A stretch of DNA of 64,000 nucleotides from the NCBI RefSeq assembly GCF_030815855.1, contig NZ_JAUSXG010000001.1:4154001-4218000 (forward strand), in the 5' to 3' direction. Below are positions 1 through 7,931 of the stretch, piece after piece (the stretch's first letter is position 1; each line of letters starts with the position of its first letter). The notes under the pieces are model-generated. The model was not told the origin of the DNA. It did no database searches and worked only from the letters and a program-made list of their open reading frames with translations. Made by a program: the position numbers and the translations under genes. This DNA is from Variovorax paradoxus. Its GTDB lineage: Bacteria > Pseudomonadota > Gammaproteobacteria > Burkholderiales > Burkholderiaceae_C.

Positions 1-43
1 CCGGTCGCGCTTTCGGAGGGCGCGCCTTAACCAGGAGCACCCG

Positions 44-460
44 ATGACAACAACAGTTCGTTCCACCCTTTCTGCTGCCGCGCTTTTTGCAGCAAGCGGT
101 TTTCTCATGCTCGGCGCGCCGCACGCCAACGCGCAGGCGCCGGGCACGGCCGCCCGCGCGCAGCAAGAACGCGCCGTGTGCGACGGCGTCCAGCAAGACC
201 GCGCGGCCTGCCTTCGCGAAGCCGGCGCCGCGCGCCAGGAAGCGAACCGCCGCGACGGCCTCACGAGTGCCAGCCCCGGCCGCTACGACGCCAATGCGAT
301 GGCGCGCTGCCGTGAACAGCCCGCGGCCGACCGCGCCGATTGCGAAGCCCGCCTGCAGGGCGGCGCGCGCACCACCACCGAAGGCAGCGTGATGGGCGGC
401 GGCGTCATCCGCGAAACAGTGACGCCGTTGCCGGCGCAACCCGCCGCCTCCACTCGCTGA
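44..460 (+). CDS. Small exported protein, function unknown (paralogue 1)
   Basis: A 138-residue protein with a clear N-terminal signal peptide: a basic start, a hydrophobic Ala/Leu core and a likely cleavage after Ala-Asn-Ala near residue 30. The mature part has four cysteines in a regular pattern (VCDG, ACLR, RCRE, DCEA) and ends in the conserved segment GSVMGGGVIRE. A good ribosome binding site (AGGAG) lies just upstream of the ATG. The next gene codes for a close paralogue, so the pair probably arose by tandem duplication. I recognise no family. The paired cysteines suggest a disulfide-bonded periplasmic protein, but that is inference. Confidence 0.75.
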   Translation: MTTTVRSTLSAAALFAASGFLMLGAPHANAQAPGTAARAQQERAVCDGVQQDRAACLREAGAARQEANRRDGLTSASPGRYDANAMARCREQPAADRADCEARLQGGARTTTEGSVMGGGVIRETVTPLPAQPAASTR

Positions 461-538
461 ACATCGGGCCGCGCGGAACCCGATGCGGCCCGCCATGTCC
501 AACGGTCTCATGTTTCAGGTCACTCCAAGGAGCACCCC

Positions 539-1048
539 ATGAACAGCACCACACGTTCGATGATTGCCGCCCTGATTGCAGTGGGCGGTGTCGCCATGGC
601 CACCACGGCCTCGGCCCAGCCGCGTCGCGGCGATTCCACTTACCAGCAGGAACTCTCGGTTTGCGGCCGCAACCAGCAAGACCGCGCGGCCTGCATTCGC
701 GAAGCCGGCGCCGCACGCCAGGAAGCCGCGCGCGGCGGACTCACCAGCGCGCCCGACTACCAGCGCAATGCGCTCGCACGTTGCGGACTCCAGCCGCCGG
801 CCGATCGCGCAGACTGCGAAGCACGCGTGCTCGGCGGCAGCGGCAACACCCGCGGCGCCGTGGACGGCAGCGTGATGGGCGGCGGCGTGATCCGCGAGTC
901 GGTCACCACGGTCGTCATGCCTGCGCCGGCCGCAATGCCGGCTCCGATGCCCGCACCTTCACGCGTTCCCGCGCCGGCGATTGCGCCGATGACGCCGATT
1001 GCGCCCATGGAGCCGATGCCGGCACCCATGCCTGCGCCTGCCCGCTGA
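539..1048 (+). CDS. Small exported protein with proline-rich tail (paralogue 2)
   Basis: A 169-residue paralogue of the preceding gene. It has a signal peptide ending near ASAQ (about residue 26) and shares the blocks QQDRAACIREAGAARQEA, ARCGLQPPADRADCEA and GSVMGGGVIRES, including the four-cysteine pattern. It differs by a C-terminal tail of about 45 residues, low in complexity and built of Met-Pro-Ala repeats. The start is supported by AAGGAG a few bases upstream. The gap to the first copy is 78 bp, so the two may be co-transcribed. Function is unknown; the tail could span the periplasm or contact the envelope, which is inference. Confidence 0.75.
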   Translation: MNSTTRSMIAALIAVGGVAMATTASAQPRRGDSTYQQELSVCGRNQQDRAACIREAGAARQEAARGGLTSAPDYQRNALARCGLQPPADRADCEARVLGGSGNTRGAVDGSVMGGGVIRESVTTVVMPAPAAMPAPMPAPSRVPAPAIAPMTPIAPMEPMPAPMPAPAR

Positions 1049-1070
1049 AGCACCGGGCGATGCATGCATC

Positions 1071-1104
1071 ATCCCGTCGCCCGCATCCATGCCGGCGGCG
1101 GGAT
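1071..1104 (+). terminator. Possible hairpin terminator after the paralogue pair
   Basis: Eleven-base arms (1071-1081 and 1094-1104) pair completely, with one G-U wobble, around a 12-base loop, 22 bp past the stop codon. There is no T-run, so it is only a terminator-like hairpin. Confidence 0.4.
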
Positions 1105-1141
1105 AGGTACGCCATCCGCAAGCGTGCTGTGATGACCCGTC

Positions 1142-1186
1142 TTGTCACGCGACTGTCATAAAGCACGGCAGGCTGCTAGCTATAGT
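1142..1186 (+). promoter_or_regulatory. Possible Pho box and -10 element
   Basis: Two 7-mers, TTGTCAC (1142-1148) and CTGTCAT (1153-1159), stand in direct repeat 11 bp apart, each followed by a four-base spacer (GCGA, AAAG). This is the layout of the enterobacterial PhoB box. A TATAGT -10-like hexamer sits at 1181-1186, about one helical turn further downstream than in classic Pho promoters, so this call is tentative. Confidence 0.35.
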
Positions 1187-1219
1187 TCTCGCTCTCTGAC
1201 TACCGAGAAACTCTTTCCC

Positions 1220-1474
1220 ATGAATGCCATCAAGCTCGCCCGCCGATTCATAGAAACGGACCCGGCGAACGAATCGGCCAAGATCCTGGCCCAGCTCGTA
1301 TTGGCGCTCGAATCCGAACGCAGTTTCGAACTGGTCAGGCTCTACAGCCTCGACTACAAGAGCTTCGAGCTCGCGATGGACATCCTGAAGGAATGGCGGC
1401 TCGACCGCTATTACGCGAGCAAGTCGAAGCTGTTCGACCTGTCTCTGCAGGTCAGCGAACTCGAAAATCGCTAG
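1220..1474 (+). CDS. 84-residue protein of unknown function
   Basis: A charged, probably helical protein of 84 residues without signal peptide or membrane segment. I chose the ATG at 1220; the frame is open to 1142, but that part overlaps the possible promoter and reads as low-complexity sequence. The protein ends three bases before the stop codon of the convergent downstream gene. I recognise no domain. If the upstream Pho-like box is real, the gene would respond to phosphate limitation, but nothing in the protein itself points to that role. Confidence 0.6.
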   Translation: MNAIKLARRFIETDPANESAKILAQLVLALESERSFELVRLYSLDYKSFELAMDILKEWRLDRYYASKSKLFDLSLQVSELENR

Positions 1475-1477
1475 CTT

Positions 1478-2395
1478 CTACTTGCCCCAGCGCAGCACGA
1501 GGGGATCGAGCCGCTTCGCGGTTTCGATCAACCCGGCGCGCGTGTCGGGGTGCAGCGCCGGCAGCGGGTGGCGCGGCGCTTCGCAGGCGATCACGCCGCC
1601 TTCCTTCATCAGCGCCTTGCAGGCCAGGAGGCCGGCCTGGCGGTTCTCGTAGTTGATGAGCGGCAGCCATTGCTGGTACAGCGAAAAGGCCTTGTCGCGG
1701 TCGCCCGCACGGTGCGCCTCGATGATCGGCCGGATCCCATCGGGAAAACCGCCGCCCGTCATCGAGCCGGTGGCGCCAGCGTCGAGGTCGGGCATCAGCG
1801 TGATGGCTTCCTCGCCGTCCCATGGGCCTTCGATGGCATCGCCGCCCAGGCGAATCAGCTCGCGCAGCTTCGAGGCCGCACCGGCGGTCTCGATCTTGAA
1901 ATACGCGACCTGTTCGATCTCCTTGGCCATGCGCGCAAGGAACGGCGCCGACAGCACCGTACCGCTCGCCGGTGCGTCCTGGATCATGATCGGAATGCTC
2001 ACGGCATCCGAGAGGCCGGCATAGAACTCGAAGATCTGCGGCTCCGGCACGCGGAACGTGGCGCCGTGATACGGCGGCATCACCATCAGCATGGCGGCGC
2101 CCATGTCTTGCGCGCGCCGGCTGCGCTCGGCGCAGATGCGGGTGCTGTAGTGGGTGGTGGTGACGATCACCGGCACGCGGCCCGCCACGTGCTCGAGCAC
2201 GGTGCGCGTGAGCACCTCGCGCTCTTCGTCGGAGAGCACGAACTGCTCCGAGAAGTTGGCAAGAATGCACAGCCCGTCGGAGCCCGCGTCGATCATGAAA
2301 TCGACGCAGCGCTTCTGGCTTTCGAGGTCGAGCGCGCCCTGTTCGGTGAAGGTGGTGGGCACCACCGGGAAGATGCCGCGGTATCTGGGTGTCAT
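1478..2395 (-). CDS. DHDPS-family 2-keto-3-deoxy-sugar-acid dehydratase (L-KDA dehydratase type)
   Basis: A 305-residue (beta/alpha)8 protein of the dihydrodipicolinate synthase/N-acetylneuraminate lyase family. The Schiff-base lysine sits in YFKIET, and the MPPYHG and QDAPASG segments resemble 2-keto-3-deoxy-L-arabonate dehydratase. In the non-phosphorylative pentose route this enzyme turns 2-keto-3-deoxypentonate into 2-oxoglutarate semialdehyde. The operon supplies both the preceding step (IlvD/Edd dehydratase, 6 bp upstream) and the following one (aldehyde dehydrogenase at the operon head), which favours dehydratase over aldolase activity. It is the last gene of a ten-gene minus-strand operon. 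An aldolase role on 2-keto-3-deoxy acids cannot be excluded from sequence alone. Confidence 0.8.
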   Translation of the reverse strand: MTPRYRGIFPVVPTTFTEQGALDLESQKRCVDFMIDAGSDGLCILANFSEQFVLSDEEREVLTRTVLEHVAGRVPVIVTTTHYSTRICAERSRRAQDMGAAMLMVMPPYHGATFRVPEPQIFEFYAGLSDAVSIPIMIQDAPASGTVLSAPFLARMAKEIEQVAYFKIETAGAASKLRELIRLGGDAIEGPWDGEEAITLMPDLDAGATGSMTGGGFPDGIRPIIEAHRAGDRDKAFSLYQQWLPLINYENRQAGLLACKALMKEGGVIACEAPRHPLPALHPDTRAGLIETAKRLDPLVLRWGK

Positions 2396-2401
2396 GGTGG
2401 A

Positions 2402-4153
2402 TCAGTGTGAATGACGGGGAACGGCGGAGCCTCTGCAGCCCACCAGAAAGTCGAAGTCGCAGCCTTCGTCGGCCTGCAGCACATGGTTGACGTAGAGCTT
2501 CTGGTAGCCGCCGCCGCGCGCGCTCATGGGCTGTGCATCGCTGCTGGTCAGCGACGCCAGGCGGGCCGCCAGTTCTTCGTCGCTGATGTCGAGGTGCAAG
2601 CGCCCCGCATCGCAGTCGAGCTCGATCCAGTCGCCGTCGCGCACGGCCGCGAGCGGCCCGCCGTCGGCGGCTTCGGGCGCCACGTGAAGCACCACCGTGC
2701 CATAGGCCGTGCCGCTCATGCGCGCATCCGAAATGCGCACCATGTCCTTCACGCCCTGGCGCAGCAGCTTCGGCGGCAGCCCCATGTTGCCGACCTCGGC
2801 CATGCCGGGGTAGCCCTTGGGGCCGCAGTTCTTCAACACCATCACCGAACTGGCATCGATCTCGAGGCTCTCGTCGACGATGCGTTCCTTGTAATGCTCG
2901 AGGTTCTCGAACACCACGGCGCGGCCACGGTGCTTCAGCAGTTCGGGCGATGCCGCCGAGGGCTTGAGCACCGCGCCGCGCGGCGACAGATTGCCGCGCA
3001 GGATGCGGATGCCGCCATCGGCAATCAGCGGCTTGTCGAGCGGGCGGATCACCTCGTCGTTGAGGCTCGGCGCCTCGCGCACGTTGTCCCAGATCGATTG
3101 GCCGTTGACGGTGAGCGCGCCGGGATGCGGCAGCAAGCCGTTCTCGCCGAGGCGCCGCAGCACGGCCGGCAGGCCGCCCGCGTAATAGAACTCTTCCATC
3201 AGGAAGCGGCCCGAGGGCAACAGGTCGACGATGGTCGGCGTATCGCTGCCGATGCGCGTCCAGTCTTCGAGCTCGAGCTCGACGCCGATGCGCCCTGCAA
3301 TCGCCTTCAGGTGGATGACCGCGTTGGTCGATCCGCCGATGGCCGCGTTCACGCGAATGGCATTCTCGAACGCTTCGCGCGTGAGAATTTTCGAGAGCGT
3401 GAGCCCTTCCTTCGCCATCTCGACCGCGCGCATGCCGGACATCTGCGCGAGCACGTAGCGCCGCGCATCGACCGCCGGAATGGCCGCGTTGTGCGGCAGC
3501 GAGGTGCCGAGTGCTTCGGCCATGCAGGCCATGGTCGAGGCCGTGCCCATGGTGTTGCAGGTGCCGGCCGAGCGCGACATGCCGCCTTCGGCCGAAAGGA
3601 ACTGGTGCAGGTTGATCTCTCCCGCCTTGAGCGATTCGTGCAGCTGCCACACGGCCGTGCCCGAGCCGATGTCCTTGCCCTCGAGCTTGCCGTTGAGCAT
3701 CGGCCCGCCCGTGACGACGATGGCGGGTATGTCGCAGCTTGCGGCCCCCATCAGCAATGCGGGGGTGGTCTTGTCGCAGCCGGTGAGCAGCACCACCGCA
3801 TCCACCGGGTTGCCGCGAATGGCTTCTTCCACGTCCATGCTCGCGAGGTTGCGCGTGAGCATGGCGGTGGGCCGCAGGTTCGATTCGCCGTTCGAGAACA
3901 CCGGGAACTCGACCGGGAAGCCGCCCGCCTCCGAAATGCCGCGCTTCACATGCTCGGCGATTTTTCGGAAGTGCGCGTTGCACGGTGTGAGTTCCGACCA
4001 GGTGTTGCAGATGCCGATGATCGGCCGGCCGTCGAACTCGTGGTCGGGGATGCCCTGGTTCTTCATCCAGCTGCGGTACATGAAGCCGTTCTTGTCGGCC
4101 GAGCCGAACCACTCGGTCGAGCGAAGCTTCTTCTTGGGGTTTTGGTCCGGCAT
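2402..4153 (-). CDS. IlvD/Edd-family sugar-acid dehydratase, L-arabonate dehydratase type
   Basis: A 583-residue cytoplasmic dehydratase that removes water from a sugar acid to give the 2-keto-3-deoxy acid. The three cysteines expected to hold the iron-sulfur cluster are present at about C58 (ELTPCNA), C126 (LTGCDKT) and C199 (AGTCNT), matching the spacing in characterised pentonate dehydratases. Length is normal for the family. The Mg2+-binding and C-terminal GGGYQKLYV segments are intact. It sits between the ABC permease genes and the DHDPS-fold gene, 6 bp from the latter. The context argues for L-arabonate, or the chemically similar D-galactonate or D-fuconate; substrate choice is inferred. 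Confidence 0.88.
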   Translation of the reverse strand: MPDQNPKKKLRSTEWFGSADKNGFMYRSWMKNQGIPDHEFDGRPIIGICNTWSELTPCNAHFRKIAEHVKRGISEAGGFPVEFPVFSNGESNLRPTAMLTRNLASMDVEEAIRGNPVDAVVLLTGCDKTTPALLMGAASCDIPAIVVTGGPMLNGKLEGKDIGSGTAVWQLHESLKAGEINLHQFLSAEGGMSRSAGTCNTMGTASTMACMAEALGTSLPHNAAIPAVDARRYVLAQMSGMRAVEMAKEGLTLSKILTREAFENAIRVNAAIGGSTNAVIHLKAIAGRIGVELELEDWTRIGSDTPTIVDLLPSGRFLMEEFYYAGGLPAVLRRLGENGLLPHPGALTVNGQSIWDNVREAPSLNDEVIRPLDKPLIADGGIRILRGNLSPRGAVLKPSAASPELLKHRGRAVVFENLEHYKERIVDESLEIDASSVMVLKNCGPKGYPGMAEVGNMGLPPKLLRQGVKDMVRISDARMSGTAYGTVVLHVAPEAADGGPLAAVRDGDWIELDCDAGRLHLDISDEELAARLASLTSSDAQPMSARGGGYQKLYVNHVLQADEGCDFDFLVGCRGSAVPRHSH

Positions 4154-4196
4154 GCGGAAGTTTCCTGAAGGCGAGAGAGAAAGAAAAAAGAAGGCG

Positions 4197-5228
4197 TCAG
4201 CGCCGGGGCGTGCGCGAAGTGAAGAAGCGCTGCAGCAGGCAGAACACGAACAGCAGTGCGCCGACGACGATGCGTGTCCACCACGAACTCAGCGTGCCGT
4301 CGAAGGAAATCAGGGTCTGGATGATTCCGAGCATCAGCACGCCGAACAGCGTGCCCGCCACGTAGCCCACGCCGCCCGTGAGCAGCGTGCCGCCGATCAC
4401 CACCGCCGCAATCGCATCGAGCTCCAGCCCAAGCGCATGAAGACCGTAGCCCGAGAGCATGTAGAAGGTGAAGATCACGCCCGCCAGCGCCGAGCAGAAG
4501 CCCGACAGCGTGTAGACGCCGACGAGCGTGGAGCGCACCGGCAGGCCCATCAGCATGGCCGAGTGCTCGCTGCCGCCGATGGCGTACACCGCGCGGCCGA
4601 ACGGCGTGCAGTGCGCGATAAACACCGCGGCCAGCAGCACGGCAATGGCAATCACCGCGCTGATCGAGAGCGAAGCCTCGCCCCAGATGGGAATGCGGAT
4701 CTGCGAAACCTCGGAATAGAACGCGTTGGTGATGCTGATCGAATCGATGCTGATCAGGTAGCACAGCCCACGCGCCAGGAACATACCGGCCAGCGTGACG
4801 ATGAAAGGCTGCAACCTGAACCGCTCGATGAGCAGCCCCATGAATGCGCCGAACGCCGTGCCCATGGCCAGCACCAGCGGAATCACCACCGCGGGGCTCC
4901 AGCCGTGCTTCTCGACCAGCGCAGCCGACACCATCGTGGTGAGCGCAATCACCGAGCCCACTGAAAGATCGATGCCGCCCGAAAGAATCACGAAGGTCAT
5001 GCCCACGGCCACGACGATCAGGAAGGCGTTGTCGATCAGCAGGTTGAGAAACACCTGCGCGGAGAAGAAGCCGTCGTAGAACACCGAGCCCAGAGTGGCC
5101 ATCAGCACGAACAGCGAGATGGTGGCCGTCAACGGCAGGTACTTCGGGTTGAGCCCCGTCTTGCCCCCTTTCCCGACCGCGGGAGAGGGTTGGGATGAGG
5201 GCGCAGCCGCTTCGATCACCGCGCTCAT
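4197..5228 (-). CDS. yjfF: Sugar ABC transporter permease, YjfF type
   Basis: A 343-residue inner-membrane permease of the ribose/galactofuranose family with about eight to ten hydrophobic segments and the signature GGIDLSVGS at residues 84-92. With the next gene upstream (YtfT type) it forms the heterodimeric channel served by the YtfR ATPase and the YtfQ binding protein. The start overlaps the stop of that gene by ATGA, so translation is coupled. Residues 11-22 are encoded by a fragment of a GC-rich repeat found complete in the ytfR-ytfT gap, giving this copy an unusual N-terminal insert before the conserved NPKYLPL segment. Confidence 0.85.
   Translation of the reverse strand: MSAVIEAAAPSSQPSPAVGKGGKTGLNPKYLPLTATISLFVLMATLGSVFYDGFFSAQVFLNLLIDNAFLIVVAVGMTFVILSGGIDLSVGSVIALTTMVSAALVEKHGWSPAVVIPLVLAMGTAFGAFMGLLIERFRLQPFIVTLAGMFLARGLCYLISIDSISITNAFYSEVSQIRIPIWGEASLSISAVIAIAVLLAAVFIAHCTPFGRAVYAIGGSEHSAMLMGLPVRSTLVGVYTLSGFCSALAGVIFTFYMLSGYGLHALGLELDAIAAVVIGGTLLTGGVGYVAGTLFGVLMLGIIQTLISFDGTLSSWWTRIVVGALLFVFCLLQRFFTSRTPRR
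5161..5204. repeat. Half copy of the GC-rich palindromic repeat, inside yjfF
   Basis: The stretch GGGAGAGGGTTGGGATGAGG (5181-5200) closely matches the left arm of the repeat at 6273-6308. It lies in frame within the N-terminal coding part of the YjfF-type permease. Confidence 0.55.
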
Positions 5229-6259
5229 GCCCGTCCCCCTTCATGCACCGGCCGCTGCACCAGCGCGCGAACCTCCGCCCTGAACTCCGGCGACTGCAAC
5301 AACATGACTGCGAACACGACCACGGCCTTCACGACGAGGTTGATTTCCGGCGGCACGCCGAGCGAATAGATGGCATAGGTCAGCGTCTGGATGATCAGCG
5401 CACCGATCACGCTGCCCATGAGGCTGAAGCGTCCGCCGGTCAGCGCCGTGCCGCCCAGGGTCACGGCCAGGATCGCGTCGAGCTCCAGCAGCTGGCCCGC
5501 GTTGTTGCCGTCGGCGCTCTTGACGTTGGAGCTGATCAAGAGGCCCGCGATGCCCGCGCAGACGCCGCAGAACGCATAGGCCCCGACGACGAGCCGCCGC
5601 GCCTGCACGCCCGCCACGCGCGCGGCCGTCGGGTTGATGCCCACCGCTTGAATGAAAAGGCCCAGCGCCGTGCGCGTGATGGCCAGGTAGAGCAGCACGA
5701 ACACCGCCGCTACGATGAAAAGCGAGAACGGCAGCCCCAGCAGATAGCCGCTGCCCAGGAAGAAGAAGGGCTTGTAGTAGATCGTGATGATCTGCCCGTC
5801 GGCGATGAGCTGCGCAATGCCGCGGCCCGCCACCATGAGGATCAGCGTGGCGATGATCGGCTGCATGCCCACCTTGGCGACCAGAAGGCCGTTCCAGAAG
5901 CCGCACAGCAATGCGATGCCAAGGGCCGCCAGAATCGCCAGCCACATCGGAAAGCGGCTCACGTCGCTCGACACCGAGCCGCCGATCATCCAGGCCGCCA
6001 CCGCCGCGGCAATGGCCACCACCGCGCCCACCGAGATGTCGATGCCGCGCGTGGCAATGACCAATGTCATGCCGAGCGACACCAGCACCAGCGGCGCCGC
6101 GCGGTTCACGATGTCGATCAGGCTGCCGTAGAGATGGCCGTCGCGCCATTCGAGATGCAGGAAGCTGGCATTGAATGCCGTGTTGACTGCGAGCAGGAGC
6201 AACAGCGTGACGATGGGCCACGCGAGGCGGTGGCGCATGAGGGACGAGAGGCGTTTCAT
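5225..6259 (-). CDS. ytfT: Sugar ABC transporter permease, YtfT type
   Basis: A 344-residue membrane protein of the ribose-type permease family, with the family signature RGIDISVG at residues 71-78. I use the ATG at 6259 (MKRLSS), because the open frame further upstream runs through a GC-rich palindromic repeat and gives Pro/Gly/Arg low-complexity sequence. The first transmembrane segment follows at residues 14-30. It pairs with the YjfF-type permease, whose start overlaps this stop. The 142 bp between this start and the ytfR stop are filled mainly by the repeat, which may affect expression of the downstream half of the operon. Confidence 0.85.
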   Translation of the reverse strand: MKRLSSLMRHRLAWPIVTLLLLLAVNTAFNASFLHLEWRDGHLYGSLIDIVNRAAPLVLVSLGMTLVIATRGIDISVGAVVAIAAAVAAWMIGGSVSSDVSRFPMWLAILAALGIALLCGFWNGLLVAKVGMQPIIATLILMVAGRGIAQLIADGQIITIYYKPFFFLGSGYLLGLPFSLFIVAAVFVLLYLAITRTALGLFIQAVGINPTAARVAGVQARRLVVGAYAFCGVCAGIAGLLISSNVKSADGNNAGQLLELDAILAVTLGGTALTGGRFSLMGSVIGALIIQTLTYAIYSLGVPPEINLVVKAVVVFAVMLLQSPEFRAEVRALVQRPVHEGGRA

Positions 6260-6272
6260 GTCTTCTGCCTTG

Positions 6273-6382
6273 CTCCTTCCCCTTCCGGGGGAAGGTTGGG
6301 ATGGGGGCACGCGGCCTCGGACGCTGCGCGGCGGCGAAGGCCGCCGGCCCCCACCCCTGCCCTCCCCCGGGAGGGGAGGGAG
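6273..6382. repeat. GC-rich imperfect palindromic repeat element
   Basis: Two 36-bp arms, 6273-6308 and 6347-6382, form an inverted repeat with about seven mismatches around a 38-bp centre that can itself fold (GGCGGCGAAGGCCGCC). The core of each arm contains CCGGGGGAAGG or its counterpart. It lies between ytfR and ytfT inside the operon. Elements of this look (frames reading PSPGRG) are dispersed in many proteobacterial genomes. A partial copy lies at 5161-5204. Confidence 0.7.
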
Positions 6383-6401
6383 AAAGACAAAAGGGCGCGC
6401 G

Positions 6402-7922
6402 TCATGCCGCTGCAATCATTTCGTAAACCTCGTCTTCGGTCGAACCGCCCGGCAGCTCGCCCACCTTCTTGCGATCGCGCAGCACCACGATGCGGTGCGC
6501 CACGCGCACCACCTCGCTGATTTCGGAGGAGATGAAGATCACCGCCATGCCTGCCTTCGCGAGCCGCAGGATCTCTTCCATGATTTCCTGCTTGGCCGCC
6601 ACGTCGATGCCGCGCGTGGGCTCGTCGAGAATCAGCAGCCGCGGCTCGGTCGCGAGCCAGCGCGCGATCATGGCCTTCTGCTGGTTGCCGCCGGAGAGCA
6701 AACCGATGGGCGTTTCCACGCTCGCAGTCTTGATGCCGAGTGACTTCACGAAGCGCTCCGCCATTTCGGTCTGTTCGGCATGCGAGAGAAACCGCTTCGT
6801 GCCCAGGCGCGCCTGCAATGCGAGCGCAATGTTCTCGCGCACCGACAGCTCCGCCACGATCCCGTCGGTCTTGCGTTCCTCCGGGCACAGCGCCAGCCCT
6901 TCGCGCACCGCATCGGCCGGGTTCGCAAATGTGACGGCGCGCCCGTCGACCTTGAGCACGCCGCGGTCGGGCGACTCCAGCCCGAACAGCAGCCGCGCGA
7001 GTTCGGTGCGGCCCGCGCCGAGCAGGCCCGCAATGCCCACGACTTCTCCGGCGCGCACGCGCAGATCCGTCGCTTGCAGTTGCCCGGCCTGGCCCAGCCC
7101 TTCGGTCTGCAGCAAGGCCGGAGCGGCCTCGTCGAATGCCGGCAATGCAGCAGGCCGCGCCGATTGCGCCGCCAGCTCGCGCCCGAGCATCGCGGCAATC
7201 AGTGCCTGCGGCCCCAGGTCCGCGGCACGCCATTCGCCGATCCAGCTACCGTTGCGCAACACCGTGATGCGGTCGGACACCGCGTACATCTGGTTGAGAA
7301 AGTGCGTCACGAAGACAATCGCAAGTCCTTCGCCGCGCAGGCGCCGCAGCACCTCGAACAGCTTCTCGACCTCGTCGTCGTCCAGACTCGAAGTCGGCTC
7401 GTCGAGGATCAGCACCTTCGACGACACGCCGAGCGCGCGCGCAATGGCCACCAGCTGCTGCACCGCGACCGAGTAGCTCGACAGCAGCCGGGTCACGTCG
7501 ATGTCGAGCCCGATGCGCGCCAGCAGTTCGGCGGCGCGGCGGTTGACGGCCGCCCAGTCGATGCGAAAGCCCTGCGCCGCACCGCAACGCGGATAGCGCC
7601 CCGCAAACACGTTCTCGGCCACCGAGAGGTTCGGGCACAGGTTGACCTCCTGGTAGACCGTGCTGATGCCCAGCTTCTGCGCCTCGAGCGGCGATGCGGG
7701 ATGAATGGCCTGTCCGTCGAGGCGTATTTCGCCGCCGCTCGACGGCAACACGCCCGTCAGTACCTTGATGAGTGTGGACTTGCCCGCGCCGTTCTGGCCC
7801 ATCAGCGCGTGGATCTCGCCCGGGTACAGCCGCAGCTGAACATCGCGCAGCACGGGGATGCCGCCAAACTGCTTGTGGATGCCGTGCAGTTCGAGCACGG
7901 GCGTGACGGTGCCGTCGGTCAT
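6402..7922 (-). CDS. ytfR: Sugar ABC transporter ATP-binding protein, YtfR type
   Basis: A 506-residue cytoplasmic ATPase with two fused ABC domains, as usual for ribose- and galactofuranose-type importers. The first has Walker A GQNGAGKST at residues 42-50. The second has the degenerate GLLGAGRTE loop and a canonical LSGGNQQ signature near residues 400-410. The first-domain signature is divergent (YSVAVQQ). It powers the YtfT/YjfF permease pair. Upstream it follows GguB by 9 bp, so the ATPase is separated from its own binding-protein gene (ytfQ) by the three genes of a second importer. Confidence 0.88.
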   Translation of the reverse strand: MTDGTVTPVLELHGIHKQFGGIPVLRDVQLRLYPGEIHALMGQNGAGKSTLIKVLTGVLPSSGGEIRLDGQAIHPASPLEAQKLGISTVYQEVNLCPNLSVAENVFAGRYPRCGAAQGFRIDWAAVNRRAAELLARIGLDIDVTRLLSSYSVAVQQLVAIARALGVSSKVLILDEPTSSLDDDEVEKLFEVLRRLRGEGLAIVFVTHFLNQMYAVSDRITVLRNGSWIGEWRAADLGPQALIAAMLGRELAAQSARPAALPAFDEAAPALLQTEGLGQAGQLQATDLRVRAGEVVGIAGLLGAGRTELARLLFGLESPDRGVLKVDGRAVTFANPADAVREGLALCPEERKTDGIVAELSVRENIALALQARLGTKRFLSHAEQTEMAERFVKSLGIKTASVETPIGLLSGGNQQKAMIARWLATEPRLLILDEPTRGIDVAAKQEIMEEILRLAKAGMAVIFISSEISEVVRVAHRIVVLRDRKKVGELPGGSTEDEVYEMIAAA

Positions 7923-7931
7923 GCGCCCTGC

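Noticed and set aside
1478..2395. 2-keto-3-deoxygluconate aldolase as function of the DHDPS-fold protein
   Set aside because: Possible by family, but the presence of an aldehyde dehydrogenase and no sugar-acid kinase in the operon favours the dehydratase route.
1452..4112. Very long open frame antisense and out of frame to the dehydratase and DHDPS genes
   Set aside because: Its product is Arg/His/Gly-rich low complexity, a usual shadow in high-GC DNA. The same holds for many other long frames on both strands.
6260..6415. N-terminal extension of the YtfT-type permease
   Set aside because: The extension is encoded by the palindromic repeat and reads as Pro/Gly/Arg sequence; the ATG at 6259 directly precedes the first membrane segment.
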